A stretch of DNA of 64,000 nucleotides from Paenibacillus tyrphae (GCF_000722545.1 NZ_JNVM01000001.1:34524-98523), one strand, 5' to 3'; counted from the first letter of the stretch, positions 33,592-42,658 are shown. Numbers and translations: made by a program. The notes: generated from the letters alone by a model not told the origin.

Positions 33592-34485
33592 TTAACTGAA
33601 CACAACCGTTTTGTTCTGATGCACGATGACCCGGTCCTCGACGTGCCAGTTCACGGCGCGCGCCAGTACCGTGCGTTCGATATGGCGGCCGATCCGCTTC
33701 AAATCCTCTACATTGTCGCGGTGGCTTACCCGCTGGACGTCCTGCTCGATAATCGGTCCGCCGTCCAGCTCCTCCGTGACGTAATGCGCGGTGGCGCCGA
33801 TAATTTTCACGCCGCGGTTGTACGCCTGCGCATACGGCTTGCCGCCCACGAAGGCCGGAAGGAACGAATGATGAATATTGATGATTTTGTTCGGAAAGTG
33901 CTCGATAAATTTCGGCGAAATAATCTGCATATAGCGGGCCAAAATAACGACGTCCACTTGACCGCTGACCAGTTCAAGCTGCCGCTTCTCCGCCTCTGCC
34001 TTCGTATCGGGCGTGACCGGAATATGATGGTATGGAATGCCTAGCGGCTCTACCAGCCCGCGCATGTCGTCGTGGTTGCTGATGACCATCGCGATATCGG
34101 CGTCCAGGTCGCCCGACTGCCAGTGCCACAACAGCTCCAGCAGACAATGGTCTTCCTTCGAGACGAAGATCGCGAGCCTCTTTTTGCGGCTTGCCCGGGT
34201 AATGCTCCACTTCATGTTGAATTCCGAGGCAACTACGGCAAAATCGGCCTTCAACTGCTCGCGGCGCGCATCCAGATTGTCCAAATCGAACTCGATTCGA
34301 ATGAAGAATAACCCGCCCTCCGGGTCCATCGTATATTGATCGGACTGCACGATGTTGGCACCGTGCTCGTACAGGAAGCGTGATACCGCAGCCACGATAC
34401 CAGGGCGGTCCGGGCACGACACAAGCATCCGCGCGCGATTCGTCAAATTCGTGCTTTTCGATTTGGAAGTAACGTTCGAAACCAT
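33592..34485 (-). CDS. purU: Formyltetrahydrofolate deformylase
   Basis: A 297-residue enzyme that releases formate from 10-formyl-THF to balance one-carbon pools. An N-terminal ACT domain (ARMLVSCPDRPGIVAAVSRF) is followed by the formyltransferase fold with KKRLAIFVSKEDHCLLELLW, the catalytic IINIHHSFLPAFVGG and GATAHYVTEELDGGPIIEQD. The start at 34485 has AAGGAG upstream. It begins 44 nt after nfo on the same strand. Confidence 0.95.
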   Translation of the reverse strand: MVSNVTSKSKSTNLTNRARMLVSCPDRPGIVAAVSRFLYEHGANIVQSDQYTMDPEGGLFFIRIEFDLDNLDARREQLKADFAVVASEFNMKWSITRASRKKRLAIFVSKEDHCLLELLWHWQSGDLDADIAMVISNHDDMRGLVEPLGIPYHHIPVTPDTKAEAEKRQLELVSGQVDVVILARYMQIISPKFIEHFPNKIINIHHSFLPAFVGGKPYAQAYNRGVKIIGATAHYVTEELDGGPIIEQDVQRVSHRDNVEDLKRIGRHIERTVLARAVNWHVEDRVIVHQNKTVVFS

Positions 34486-34529
34486 GCGTTGTTGATCTCC
34501 TTCGTAGTCAAAACATAGTATGTCTTTTC

Positions 34530-35657
34530 TTATACCGTAGCGAACAAATGCTCGCCCGCAAACCACGCGGTCAGACGGTGGTTGATTTGTTCCTCGTTCA
34601 GCTCAGGGAACAGGTTATCTGCGACGATCAGGTCATACAAGCGCTCCATCGGCTCGCGGCCGTCCGCCTTTTTCGCCTTGGCGTCCGTCTTGAGCACTTC
34701 CCAGGTTTGCAGCACGAACGCTCTTGGATCGATATCCTGCTTCGTGAAAAAATGGGCCAGACGCTCGACATCCGACAGGAAGCCGTCACCGAAACGCGTT
34801 TTGACCGTACCGCCGAGCAGCGCGATTTCCGCTTCGTACATCGGCCGCTGCGAGCTGTCTTCTTTGCCGATCCACGGCGTCTCCAGAATGAACGGCAGAT
34901 GCTTCAGCTTCTCATGGTGAACGACGTTATGCATCGTTTGGAAGCCGATCCAACCGGCGCCGACAGGGGCATGGCGGTCTTTGGACGCGCCTCTCGGGTT
35001 TTTGCTGTCGTTCAGATGCACGACGGCAAGACGGTCCAACCCGACCGTGCGGTCAAACTGCTCCAGCACGCCGTCCAGATCGTTCACGATATCGTAGCCC
35101 GCATCGCTCACGTGGCACGTATCGAGGCAGACGGTCAGCTTGCCGTTGTCTTCCACTTTTTCGATGATGGTGGCCAGCTCCTCGAAGCTGCGGCCCATCT
35201 CCGTGCCTTTGCCTGCCATCGTCTCCAGCGCGATGTTGACGTTCGTGTCCTTCACGCCGCTCAGCACTTCGTTCAATCCCTGCGAGATGCGCGCCAGCCC
35301 ATACTCGGCATCCTTATCCGTATAAGCCCCGGGATGAAGCACGATCTGCTTCACGCCAAGATAATCCGTACGGCGGATTTCTTCCTGCAGGAAGCGGACC
35401 GCCAGCTCGTATGTGTCATCCTTATACGAACCCAGATTGATAATATACGGAGCATGGACGATAATCTCTCCGATGCCATGCTGCTCCATCACGGCTTTGC
35501 CTTCTTCGATATATTGATTTTCGATCGGTTTGCGGCGCGTATTCTGCGGCGCCCCTGTATAAATCATAAACGTTCCGGAGCCGTAAGTGACGGCTTCGTT
35601 AGCCGCATTCAGCAGCCCTTTATCCGAAAACGAAACGTGCGATCCGATTCTGACCAT
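34530..35657 (-). CDS. nfo: Endonuclease IV with C-terminal extension
   Basis: A 375-residue apurinic/apyrimidinic endonuclease (TIM barrel, trinuclear zinc). Metal ligands are in [60 protein letters not shown] and ILETPW. The family is normally close to 280-300 residues. Here an additional ~85 residues follow the catalytic barrel (from about 290: [17 protein letters not shown]... to the end), predicted helical and rich in charged residues, of unknown function. AAAGGAG precedes ATG. Probably co-transcribed with purU. Confidence 0.95.
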   Translation of the reverse strand: MVRIGSHVSFSDKGLLNAANEAVTYGSGTFMIYTGAPQNTRRKPIENQYIEEGKAVMEQHGIGEIIVHAPYIINLGSYKDDTYELAVRFLQEEIRRTDYLGVKQIVLHPGAYTDKDAEYGLARISQGLNEVLSGVKDTNVNIALETMAGKGTEMGRSFEELATIIEKVEDNGKLTVCLDTCHVSDAGYDIVNDLDGVLEQFDRTVGLDRLAVVHLNDSKNPRGASKDRHAPVGAGWIGFQTMHNVVHHEKLKHLPFILETPWIGKEDSSQRPMYEAEIALLGGTVKTRFGDGFLSDVERLAHFFTKQDIDPRAFVLQTWEVLKTDAKAKKADGREPMERLYDLIVADNLFPELNEEQINHRLTAWFAGEHLFATV

Positions 35658-35803
35658 GACCGGGAATCACTCCTTTGTTCATCTCACTTTCATCTATTTT
35701 ACTAGGATCGGGACAAGAAATCTAGAATAGGAAATATTCTCTTGTAGGTTCCGTTTTCCTCCAGCGGAAAGTGAGGTATAATGGAAGGGAGGTGAACGTT
35801 TTC

Positions 35804-36253
35804 ATGTGGTATGCGATGAACGATGCCCCGCACGAGGGGTTTATGTGGTTTATCATTTTTTGGGTATTCGTGCTGCTGTTCATGATGTCGGTGGGCGGCT
35901 ACTTTATGTTCCGCAAGTTTTTCAAGGTACTCCCCCGGGAGGACGGCAAATCGAAGCTGGACTGGCAAAATCATTACGTCGAATCGTCCCGCCACCTGTG
36001 GACAGAAGACTCCAAATCGTTCCTCGACATGCTTGTCGAGCCCGTGCCTACTCCGTTCCGCGACATCGCGAAGCATTCCATCGCCGCCCGGATTGGTCAA
36101 GTGGCGCTGGAAGCGAAGGCCGACGCGGTCACGCGGGAGCATTGCGTCGAGGGGTATATCTTGGCAACGCCCAAGCGCGATTACCGCAGTCTGACCTCGT
36201 ATTTGGACAAAAAGCAGATCGACTACAGCCCGTTCAAGCATCTGCTTCAATAA
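35804..36253 (+). CDS. DUF2621 family protein (YneK-like)
   Basis: A 149-residue protein with one N-terminal membrane helix (MWFIIFWVFVLLFMMSVGGYFMF) and a cytoplasmic domain (KLDWQNHYVESSRHLWTEDS, ARIGQVALEAKADAVTREHC, YSPFKHLL). It matches the DUF2621/YneK family of sporulating Firmicutes; function unknown. The start at 35804 has GGAGGTGA 8 nt upstream; upstream codons to 35771 lack one. Confidence 0.85.
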   Translation: MWYAMNDAPHEGFMWFIIFWVFVLLFMMSVGGYFMFRKFFKVLPREDGKSKLDWQNHYVESSRHLWTEDSKSFLDMLVEPVPTPFRDIAKHSIAARIGQVALEAKADAVTREHCVEGYILATPKRDYRSLTSYLDKKQIDYSPFKHLLQ

Positions 36254-36278
36254 ATTGCTTTTTCAAGCAAACAAAGCA

Positions 36279-36312
36279 AAGCCCGGACCTGTTCGTCCGG
36301 GCTTCGTTGTCG
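36279..36312 (+). terminator. Terminator after the DUF2621 gene
   Basis: AAGCCCGGAC/GTCCGGGCTT stem, short loop, then CGTTGT; serves as a bidirectional stop for the small minus-strand gene. Confidence 0.75.
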
Positions 36313-36322
36313 TACATCAGGA

Positions 36323-36499
36323 TCAGGGCTCGTCGAGAACCTTTTCCTCCTCGTTCTGATCTTGGCGCGCAGCTTCGAGTACGTCTAGATCCGTCTCGCT
36401 CTGCCCTTGGATGGCGGCCGCCGCGTCCGCCTGGTTGGCGAGCTGCTCCTCCGCTTGTCCTATGCCGTGCGCGCCTTGATGTCCTCTGCTGGATGCCAT
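36323..36499 (-). CDS. Small acidic protein of unknown function
   Basis: A 58-residue frame: MASSRGHQGAHGIGQAEEQL, ANQADAAAAIQGQSETDLDV, LEAARQDQNEEEKVLDEP. It is hydrophilic, without Cys or Trp, and acidic toward the end, so probably disordered or helical. The ribosome site GGAGG lies 7 nt upstream of ATG, and a bidirectional terminator follows its stop, which together make it a credible gene. I do not recognise a family; small acidic proteins of this kind are often sporulation-related, but nothing here proves that. Confidence 0.6.
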   Translation of the reverse strand: MASSRGHQGAHGIGQAEEQLANQADAAAAIQGQSETDLDVLEAARQDQNEEEKVLDEP

Positions 36500-36595
36500 G
36501 GAAAACCTCCGGTTGTCCGTTTTGTCGGGAAGACACCGTTTAGTATGATCCTTGCGGTGATGCTTTATCCCAGCTAAGGAAGCATCCGGCTTACC

Positions 36596-38020
36596 CTAAG
36601 GCTTCGTAGAAGTCGATTTGGTCTTCTCCTTCTTCTTGCTCGGCTCCACGTCCGACAATTGCACGGACAGCGTCGTCAGATCGTCGGTCCGCTTGTTTTT
36701 GTCCGGATTGCGCAGCTGTGAGCGGAGGCCGACCGTCGTCACGCCGCTGACTTGCAGCGTTAGCGGAAACTCCTCCTGCTTGACGAAGCCGACGCGGCCG
36801 TCAACGATCACGTACATATCGACCTTCTCGTCGGATTTCAACGTAATGGTCAAATATTTGGCTCCTTTTGGCTGCACGGCAGCTTCGATTTCGCCCTTCT
36901 GCTGCAAATTTTTCACGATAACGCCCTTGTCATCAAAATAGTCGGTGACTCTGACGATCGATTTATCCGACCAATTGATCGAGCCGTCCTGCGAGTAGCC
37001 GCCGTTCGGAGGCGTGATCGTATTGCTGTTCGGGTTGTTATTGAAGCTGCTGCTGCCGGAAGATCCGTTCGAACCGCTGCTACCGCCCGAATCCGTCCCT
37101 GTCCCGGCTGGATTAAAAGGAAGCGCTAAATCCACCGTCGTATAATCCCAGAGCCAGCCGTTCTTTTTCAGATATGTGTACGCGCGGTCCAGAATCGTTA
37201 CCGCTTCGGCGCGGGTCACAAAGTCTTTCGGACGGAAATACCCCATATCGTTCGGCGTCATAATGCCGCTTGCTTTGAGGCTGGCCAGCGCTCTGGCCTG
37301 TACGTTGGACAGCTCGTCCCCTCCCAGCCTGCAATCCCCGGTGTTTTTGCCGAGAATGAGCGTGACAAACACATCGTTGCTTTCCACGTCCATCAAGCCG
37401 TCCTCGACATACCGTCCGTCCGCCTGAGCAACTTGGTACTCCGCTTCCGTTTTGAACATTTTGACCGGAACGTCTTTCAATTCCGAAACGACCGAGCATA
37501 CGTCATTGTCGCTAAAACGCTTTTCCATCAAGCGATTGTCGAAATACGCATACAACAGCTGGGCAAGCTGCAGACGAGTCAGCTGCATATCGGGGCGAAA
37601 GGCCAAATTTCCATCCCGGCTCAGCCCGTACCCTCCGCTCTTGAACGAGGCGTCGTAAATCTCCGATATGGGCTTATGCGCCCAATGCAGTTCAGGTACG
37701 TCGGTAAAATAAGTAATTTTTTGCATCCCGGTAGCCAGTGCGTTCGGACGATACTTATCGAACAGCCGATACACCATAGCCGTCCATTCCGCCTTGCTGA
37801 TCGTCTTGTTCGGACGGAAGTTGCCGTCGGGATACCCAGTCAGCACCTGCTTATTCGCCATGAGTCGAATCGACTCGACAGCCCAAGCATACTGCTTCGC
37901 ATCGACATCCGGAAACACATTAACTTCCGCCGATGCGGGTCTGGGCCACAACGACAATAGCACGGACAACGACAGCAGAATTGCAAGCTTGCGGTACCAT
38001 GAAGAATACATCTTGTTCAT
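36596..38020 (-). CDS. S-layer homology (SLH) domain protein
   Basis: A 474-residue exported protein. A signal peptide (LAILLSLSVLLSLWPRPASA) is followed by three SLH modules (about residues 33-95, 100-165, 215-275), shown by FPDVDAKQYAWAVESIRLMA, GYPDGNFRPNKTISKAEWTA, FRPDMQLTRLQLAQLL and YFRPKDFVTRAEAVTILDRA. SLH modules bind pyruvylated wall polymer. A Gly/Ser/Asn/Thr linker (about 305-345) leads to a C-terminal beta-rich domain and a Lys/Ser/Thr tail. The start has GGGAGG 8 nt upstream. The function of the C-terminal domain is unknown; probably a wall-anchored structural protein. Confidence 0.93.
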   Translation of the reverse strand: MNKMYSSWYRKLAILLSLSVLLSLWPRPASAEVNVFPDVDAKQYAWAVESIRLMANKQVLTGYPDGNFRPNKTISKAEWTAMVYRLFDKYRPNALATGMQKITYFTDVPELHWAHKPISEIYDASFKSGGYGLSRDGNLAFRPDMQLTRLQLAQLLYAYFDNRLMEKRFSDNDVCSVVSELKDVPVKMFKTEAEYQVAQADGRYVEDGLMDVESNDVFVTLILGKNTGDCRLGGDELSNVQARALASLKASGIMTPNDMGYFRPKDFVTRAEAVTILDRAYTYLKKNGWLWDYTTVDLALPFNPAGTGTDSGGSSGSNGSSGSSSFNNNPNSNTITPPNGGYSQDGSINWSDKSIVRVTDYFDDKGVIVKNLQQKGEIEAAVQPKGAKYLTITLKSDEKVDMYVIVDGRVGFVKQEEFPLTLQVSGVTTVGLRSQLRNPDKNKRTDDLTTLSVQLSDVEPSKKKEKTKSTSTKP

Positions 38021-38095
38021 TGCGAAACCTCCCATCTCTTTCCTTATTATCGGACGAACGGGCGCAGAATGTTACCTTTTGACAAAATCGCCCAC

Positions 38096-38158
38096 GAAAA
38101 AAAAGCGCACAAGCCACTACCGAACTCTTATCGTCCGTCGTGTGCCTATGCGCTCCTT
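38096..38158 (-). terminator. Terminator after the glycerophosphodiesterase gene
   Basis: On the minus strand AGCGCA pairs with TGCGCT across a long loop, followed by eight T. Confidence 0.6.
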
Positions 38159-38170
38159 ATTCAAATCTTC

Positions 38171-38914
38171 TTATGCCTTTCCTTCGTTCAACAGGTTTCT
38201 GAGTCGCCCCGGAAAGTCCGTAATGATCCCCGAAACGCCGGCATCGATAATCCGCCGAAGGTCTTGCGGTTCGTTGACCGTCCAAGGATAGACCCGCAGG
38301 CCGTATCCTGTCGCTTCGGCCGCGTCCCCGGCATCGATCGTATGATGCTGCGGATGAATCGAATAGACGTTCAGTCCCTCGGCAGCCGCAGCCATCTGAC
38401 GGTGCGATACGAAATTGGCCACGTAGAGCAGCCCCGCCCGCAGATTCGGGATCGCCTCTTGCAGTTGCTTCAACACCTTATGGTTAAAAGACGAGACAAC
38501 TACGCTGTCCAGCCGATTGTACTGTGCAAGCAGCTCCGCCAGTCGTTCCACCAGCCGCGGAGTATAGGAGCATTTGACCTCGACGTTGATCATGATTTCC
38601 AAAGGAACGAGCTGGAATACTTCTTCCAGCAAAGGCAGCCGCTCCCCGGCGAAACGTTCGTCGAACCAGCGTCCGGCATCCAGCCGCTTCAGCTCCGCCA
38701 CCGTCAGCTCCGCGATAGCGCCGGTGCCGTCCGTCGTGCGTCCGACCGTATGGTCGTGGCAGACGATTACTTCCCCGTCAGCCGACAGGTGCACGTCCAG
38801 CTCAATCGCGTCCGCACCTTGCCGAAGGGCAAGCTCGAACGAGGCTAACGTATTTTCCGGCGCCTCACCGGCAGCGCCGCGGTGGCCGATTACTATAGGT
38901 TGTTGTATGGTCAT
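38171..38914 (-). CDS. Glycerophosphodiester phosphodiesterase
   Basis: A 247-residue cytoplasmic TIM-barrel enzyme (UgpQ type, no signal peptide) that hydrolyses glycerophosphodiesters to glycerol-3-phosphate. Catalytic and metal residues are in IGHRGAAGEAPENTLASF, AIELDVHLSADGEVIVCHDH and INVEVK. VYPWTVNEPQDLRRIIDAGV is the conserved C-terminal signature. GGGGAGG lies 7 nt upstream of ATG. Confidence 0.95.
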   Translation of the reverse strand: MTIQQPIVIGHRGAAGEAPENTLASFELALRQGADAIELDVHLSADGEVIVCHDHTVGRTTDGTGAIAELTVAELKRLDAGRWFDERFAGERLPLLEEVFQLVPLEIMINVEVKCSYTPRLVERLAELLAQYNRLDSVVVSSFNHKVLKQLQEAIPNLRAGLLYVANFVSHRQMAAAAEGLNVYSIHPQHHTIDAGDAAEATGYGLRVYPWTVNEPQDLRRIIDAGVSGIITDFPGRLRNLLNEGKA

Positions 38915-39041
38915 TTCCGTTTCCTCCCCTGGTTCAACCGCTTGGGTCTATTATCCGACGGAAGGAACGGAGAGGCAAGCCCTATTAGGTAAATCCGATG
39001 TAAAGAAACTGTAAAATCCGGTAAATGGAACCGCGTCCTAG

Positions 39042-41258
39042 TTAGGATCGCACGGATTCCTTCTGCAGCTGGTGAATGATTGTTTTCCGCTTGACGAGGT
39101 AGAGCACGACAAGCGCACCGACGCCGTATGCCGCCAATATCAGCGCATCGTTCGCGATCGTTGCGGCGTCGCCGATCGAAATGAGGTGCCTGAACCCTTC
39201 TACCGCGTAAGTCATCGGCAGCGCCGGATGGATGAAATTGAAAAACCTCGCTTCCAGCTCGACCGGATACGAGCCGCTGCTGGACGTCAGTTGGAGCATG
39301 AGAATGACGATGGCGACGAAACGTCCCACATCGCTGCCAAGAATCGAGATCAGCATGAACAGAATCGCCGCGAACGTCAATCCAAGCAGCAGCGCGAACC
39401 CGTATAAGTTAATGGCCGGCAGCACCGTCGGAATCCCAAGCCCCGTATGAAGAATGAAGACCGACAGCACCGATTGAAACACGCTGACGGAAGCCAGAGC
39501 AAGATATTTGTTGATGAGGTACGAGATCGGCCGCTTCGGCATCGAGACGACCTTGTTCAGATCGATAACGAAAAAGAGCACCAGCGACCCTACCCACAAG
39601 GACAGCGCAATAAAATAAGGCGCAAATCCCGTGCCGTTGTTCGGCACCGGATGCAGGTTGTTCTCCGTCACCTTCACCGGGGAGACGATCGTATTGATCC
39701 GCTGCTCCGCCTGCCCGTCCATCGCCGCCATGCCCGCCGCCTCGCCAAGCTTCGCGGCAAGCTCCTGCTGGCCGGCGTTAATGTCCTTCAGGCCGGCGGA
39801 GAGCTGCGCACTGCCGTCGTACAGCCTGGTCACGCCGTCCTGCAGTTGATGGAATCCACTGCCGAAGGCATTGAGGCCTTCAACCAACGCCGTGCTGCCC
39901 TTCTGCATCTGATTGACGCCATTAGCAAGTTGGCCAAGCCGTCCGGACAAATCGTCCACCAGTTGCTTATTCCTGTTCAGTTGGTCCAAGCTGTTGCGCA
40001 CGGTGGTCTGCATCGCCTGCAGTCCGGCCTGCAGCTCGTTCATATGCGCCGAGAGCTGGTCACGGGCAACATTGATCTGTTCGATCGATTTGGAGGTAGA
40101 GCTGCTCATCTGATCAAGCGCTGCCTTCATATCACGCAAGGCCTGATCTAATTCAAGCCGCTGCGCATTTGCCGTCTTCAGTTTGTCGACCGCCCCTTTG
40201 AAGCGCTCGCTGCCTGTGATTTCACTGAACTGCTCTCCAAGCGCCAGCAGATCTGTGATGGCGCCGTCAAGCTGATCCTTTTGCTTCTGCAATCGGCCGC
40301 CTATACCTGAGTCCCAAACGCGCTGCAGCTCGTCGATCCGGCGATTCGTATCTTGCAACGAGGCTCCGATCACATCCAGTGCGTTAAGCCCGAACTTCAG
40401 TGATTGATTGGAAGCGTCGATCACCTTGCTGAGCCGCTCCGCCTCAGCCGTCAGCTGATTGATCGGCTCCAGTATTTTCGATAGCTGCGCATTCAGCTTG
40501 TCGATGCCTCCTGCGCCTAATCCGACGGCCGTATCCAGCCGGATGATGCCGTTCTCCAGCTGGTTCGCGCCGTCCAGCAGCTTCGTCAGCCCTTCCGACA
40601 GCGGCTTCATGCCGTCCTGGGCTTGCTTCAGACCATCCTGCAAGGAAGTCGCGCCGTCCTGCGCCTTCTTCGTTCCTTCCGCCAGCTTGGTCGCCCCGTC
40701 GGCTGCCTTCTTGAGCCCCTCCCCGCCGTTGAGAATTTGGTCGAAGATGATGCGCACATATTTCTCCGTCATTTGCTTTTCCAGCTCGCGCCCAACCTTA
40801 TCCATCACGCTGCGCACCACTTTAACACCGAGCATGTTGGCCCCTTCGTTGACGGCGTACGAAAGCTGACTCGCTCTGGGCTTCGGCGTGCCCGGGCTAT
40901 AGGCCGTTTCGGTGAAATCCGGCGGGATCGTCAGCACCATAAAATAGCGCAGCTTCTCGATTCCCTCCGCACCTTGCTCCGGGCAGACTTCCGTCCAGGA
41001 AGTCTGCTTGTCGGCAAGCAGCTTGTCCGTAAGCTCCCGGCCCAGATTAACCGGGTTGCCGTTCTGCGACATCCCGTGATCCAGATTAACAACCGCCAGC
41101 GGTAAATGGGGCAAAAAGTCGGTCGGATTCCAAAACGCCCATAAATAAATGAAACTATACATAAGCGGCAGGACCATCAAGCCGAGCACCGAGCGGCGCG
41201 CCATATTGGAGCTCCACATTTGCCGGATATCGTGCCATGCCATTTGAAAACCGTTCAT
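39042..41258 (-). CDS. YhgE/Pip family membrane protein with coiled-coil repeats
   Basis: About 738 residues. One N-terminal membrane helix (VLGLMVLPLMYSFIYLWAFW), a large extracytoplasmic region (about 45-530), and a C-terminal five-helix ABC-2-like membrane block (ALSLWVGSLVLFFVIDLN to VGALVVLYLVKRK). The middle contains short periodic repeats of the type A-x-DGA-x-x-L-x-x-G (residues about 185-250 and again near 460-520), expected to be coiled coil. The architecture is that of YhgE/Pip proteins, related to the phage-infection protein and to EsaA of type VII secretion. The ATG at 41258 is preferred; an upstream GTG at 41270 has no better ribosome site. No esx genes nearby. Confidence 0.88.
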   Translation of the reverse strand: MNGFQMAWHDIRQMWSSNMARRSVLGLMVLPLMYSFIYLWAFWNPTDFLPHLPLAVVNLDHGMSQNGNPVNLGRELTDKLLADKQTSWTEVCPEQGAEGIEKLRYFMVLTIPPDFTETAYSPGTPKPRASQLSYAVNEGANMLGVKVVRSVMDKVGRELEKQMTEKYVRIIFDQILNGGEGLKKAADGATKLAEGTKKAQDGATSLQDGLKQAQDGMKPLSEGLTKLLDGANQLENGIIRLDTAVGLGAGGIDKLNAQLSKILEPINQLTAEAERLSKVIDASNQSLKFGLNALDVIGASLQDTNRRIDELQRVWDSGIGGRLQKQKDQLDGAITDLLALGEQFSEITGSERFKGAVDKLKTANAQRLELDQALRDMKAALDQMSSSTSKSIEQINVARDQLSAHMNELQAGLQAMQTTVRNSLDQLNRNKQLVDDLSGRLGQLANGVNQMQKGSTALVEGLNAFGSGFHQLQDGVTRLYDGSAQLSAGLKDINAGQQELAAKLGEAAGMAAMDGQAEQRINTIVSPVKVTENNLHPVPNNGTGFAPYFIALSLWVGSLVLFFVIDLNKVVSMPKRPISYLINKYLALASVSVFQSVLSVFILHTGLGIPTVLPAINLYGFALLLGLTFAAILFMLISILGSDVGRFVAIVILMLQLTSSSGSYPVELEARFFNFIHPALPMTYAVEGFRHLISIGDAATIANDALILAAYGVGALVVLYLVKRKTIIHQLQKESVRS

Positions 41259-41365
41259 TGATCGATCCACTCGCTTTTGTCCATAGATTCTCCAACTTGC
41301 ATACGATTTCCTTATGCTGCGCTTTTAGTATTCTTCGATCCGCAAAACCTATCCTAATCGGAAAC

Positions 41366-41414
41366 GTAAAAAACCTGCCCAGGCTTCGGATTTACCGAAA
41401 GCGAAGGCAGGTTC
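41366..41414 (-). terminator. Terminator after the YjfB-like gene
   Basis: On the minus strand AACCTGCC pairs with GGCAGGTT, inner CTTCG/CGAAG, then TTTTTTACG. Confidence 0.75.
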
Positions 41415-41456
41415 ATGCGTATTTCATTTTTTTGAATTATGTAAGGCTGGGGGAGA

Positions 41457-41636
41457 TCAGATGCGAATATCCAAATTTTTGCCCAAGTTCGGATGCTGTG
41501 CCGCCGCAAAATCTTGAAGCAGCGTTGCCGCTTGGGAAGCCTGAGAGTCCTTCATTTGACTTAGCAGAGCAATGCCGACCGCCTGCTTCAATGCGTCTCC
41601 GCCGCTAACGGCGTTCAATGCTGCGTTAATTTGCAC
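41457..41636 (-). CDS. YjfB-like putative motility protein
   Basis: A 59-residue frame: MQINAALNAVSGGDALKQAV, GIALLSQMKDSQASQAATLL, QDFAAAQHPNLGKNLDIRI. The pattern (N-terminal helix, V-GIA-LLK/S core, C-terminal HPNLGKNLDI) is that of the small YjfB-type 'putative motility protein' family of Firmicutes. Start GTG with GAGGCG 5 nt upstream; a terminator follows. The family function is not established. It lies upstream (on the minus strand) of the YhgE gene but is separated from it by that terminator. Confidence 0.7.
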   Translation of the reverse strand: MQINAALNAVSGGDALKQAVGIALLSQMKDSQASQAATLLQDFAAAQHPNLGKNLDIRI

Positions 41637-41794
41637 AAGCTCGCCTCATTTCTTCGATAGATAGAGCAAACGCACTGAAGTTCGTTCGCTAAGGCCAGTA
41701 TAATCGAAATATTTTAGCCCTTCAATACAAATAAAGGAAATTGTCGTTTTGTGCCGAACCCTATTCGTATTGACATATTTCTTAGTAACGCGAG

Positions 41795-42079
41795 GTGTTT
41801 CCCCTGCCTATTCAGCCCTACGTCATCGTAATCGCCGGTATCCTGCTTGTGATCTGTCTGGCTGTCTTCCTTCCGAAGTTTTTCAGACGAAACCGATTCG
41901 GCCGGCCCGGCTCCAAGTCCCGACCTACCGGTAAAACCCAGACCAAGCAAAGCTGCTCCTTGTGCCGACGAAAGGTTCCTTCGAAGGAGCTGGCCTTTTA
42001 CGCCACAGCCGGCAAAGTCGTCGGTGTCTGCCGAGTCTGCCGGCCGAAAGCGGAGCGAGCGAACTTCATGCGCTTGTGA
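41795..42079 (+). CDS. Small membrane-anchored protein with zinc-ribbon-like cysteines
   Basis: A 94-residue frame: one N-terminal membrane helix (PYVIVIAGILLVICLAVFLP), a basic linker (FFRRNRFGRPGSKSRP), and a C-terminal CSLC...CRVC pair that could bind one zinc. No family recognised. The start is uncertain: GTG at 41795 or CTG at 41804, the latter with GAGGTG 8 nt upstream. TTGACA at 41770 is a possible -35 without a clear -10. Confidence 0.55.
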   Translation: MFPLPIQPYVIVIAGILLVICLAVFLPKFFRRNRFGRPGSKSRPTGKTQTKQSCSLCRRKVPSKELAFYATAGKVVGVCRVCRPKAERANFMRL

Positions 42080-42118
42080 CTGACCGTTCGCCACCCTCGG
42101 ACTTCTGCCGGAAAAAGT

Positions 42119-42147
42119 AAAAAGCCCTGAAGACTCAGGGCTTTGCA
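42119..42147 (-). terminator. Terminator after the tRNA-Leu copy 1
   Basis: AAAGCCCTGA/TCAGGGCTTT; on the minus strand followed by TTTTTACTTTTT, so it terminates the tRNA transcript and may also stop the convergent small gene. Confidence 0.75.
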
Positions 42148-42169
42148 CGATCAAATAGCTATTTAGTAT

Positions 42170-42251
42170 GCGGTTGAGAGGACTCGAACCTCCACGGGCG
42201 TACGCCCACTACCCCCTCAAGATAGCGTGTCTGCCATTCCACCACAACCGC
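42170..42251 (-). tRNA. tRNA-Leu (GAG), copy 1
   Basis: 82 nt. Acceptor GCGGTTG pairs with CAACCGC; D-arm; anticodon loop TTGAGGG giving GAG (reads CUC); a long variable arm GGGCGTACGCCC typical of class II leucine tRNAs; T-arm GAGGTTCGAGTCCTC. No encoded CCA. It differs from the copy at 42659 by one base in the variable arm. Confidence 0.95.
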
Positions 42252-42335
42252 GGATGTATTATTTATTGTATAGGTTTCACAGGAAAAAGTAAAGTGGCAT
42301 CCTTTAGCAGAGCATTTCCCACGGAAACGCTGGTA

Positions 42336-42551
42336 ATGGACACAAGAAGCGATCTGTTCCGAGGAAAATGAAAACAATTGAAGGGCGAAGCGCAAAAGCA
42401 ATGGGGCAAATTAACCGATGACGACCTCGATGTCATTAATGGGGAAAAGGAAAAGCTCCTCGGGAAGCTTCAGGAGAAGTACGGGCATAGGAAAGAAGCC
42501 GCTCAGGAGGAATACGACCGCTGGGAAAGCGGCTGGCGTGACCACCATTAA
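42336..42551 (+). pseudogene. csbD: csbD-like stress gene with in-frame TGA
   Basis: The frame reads MDTRSDLFRGK-stop-KQLKGEAQKQWGKLTDDDLD and continues GEKEKLLGKLQEKYGHRKEA to a stop at 42549. CsbD family proteins have FKGKWKQLKGEAK...GKLTDDDLDVINGKREQL, so the stop at codon 12 (TGA, 42369-42371) replaces a conserved Trp (TGG). The rest of the frame is intact and full length (71 codons). Either a recent nonsense mutation, a base-calling error, or stop read-through. The ATG at 42368 overlapping the stop is out of frame and gives only a short peptide. It lies between two nearly identical tRNA-Leu genes. Confidence 0.75.
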
Positions 42552-42604
42552 CTCTTGCCGCATAATTAACCGCATGAAAAGTTAGCATCGCAGATGGTTT
42601 ATGG

Positions 42605-42656
42605 CACAAAGAGAAAGAGCCTGCATCCGTTTGGATGCAAGCTCTTTCTCTTTGTG
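42605..42656. terminator. Very long inverted repeat next to tRNA-Leu copy 2
   Basis: CACAAAGAGAAAGAGC (42605-42620) pairs perfectly with GCTCTTTCTCTTTGTG (42641-42656), extended by TGCATCC/GGATGCA after one mismatch; 4-nt loop. A 24-bp stem. It serves both the csbD-like gene and the minus-strand tRNAs. Confidence 0.75.
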
Positions 42657-42658
42657 AT

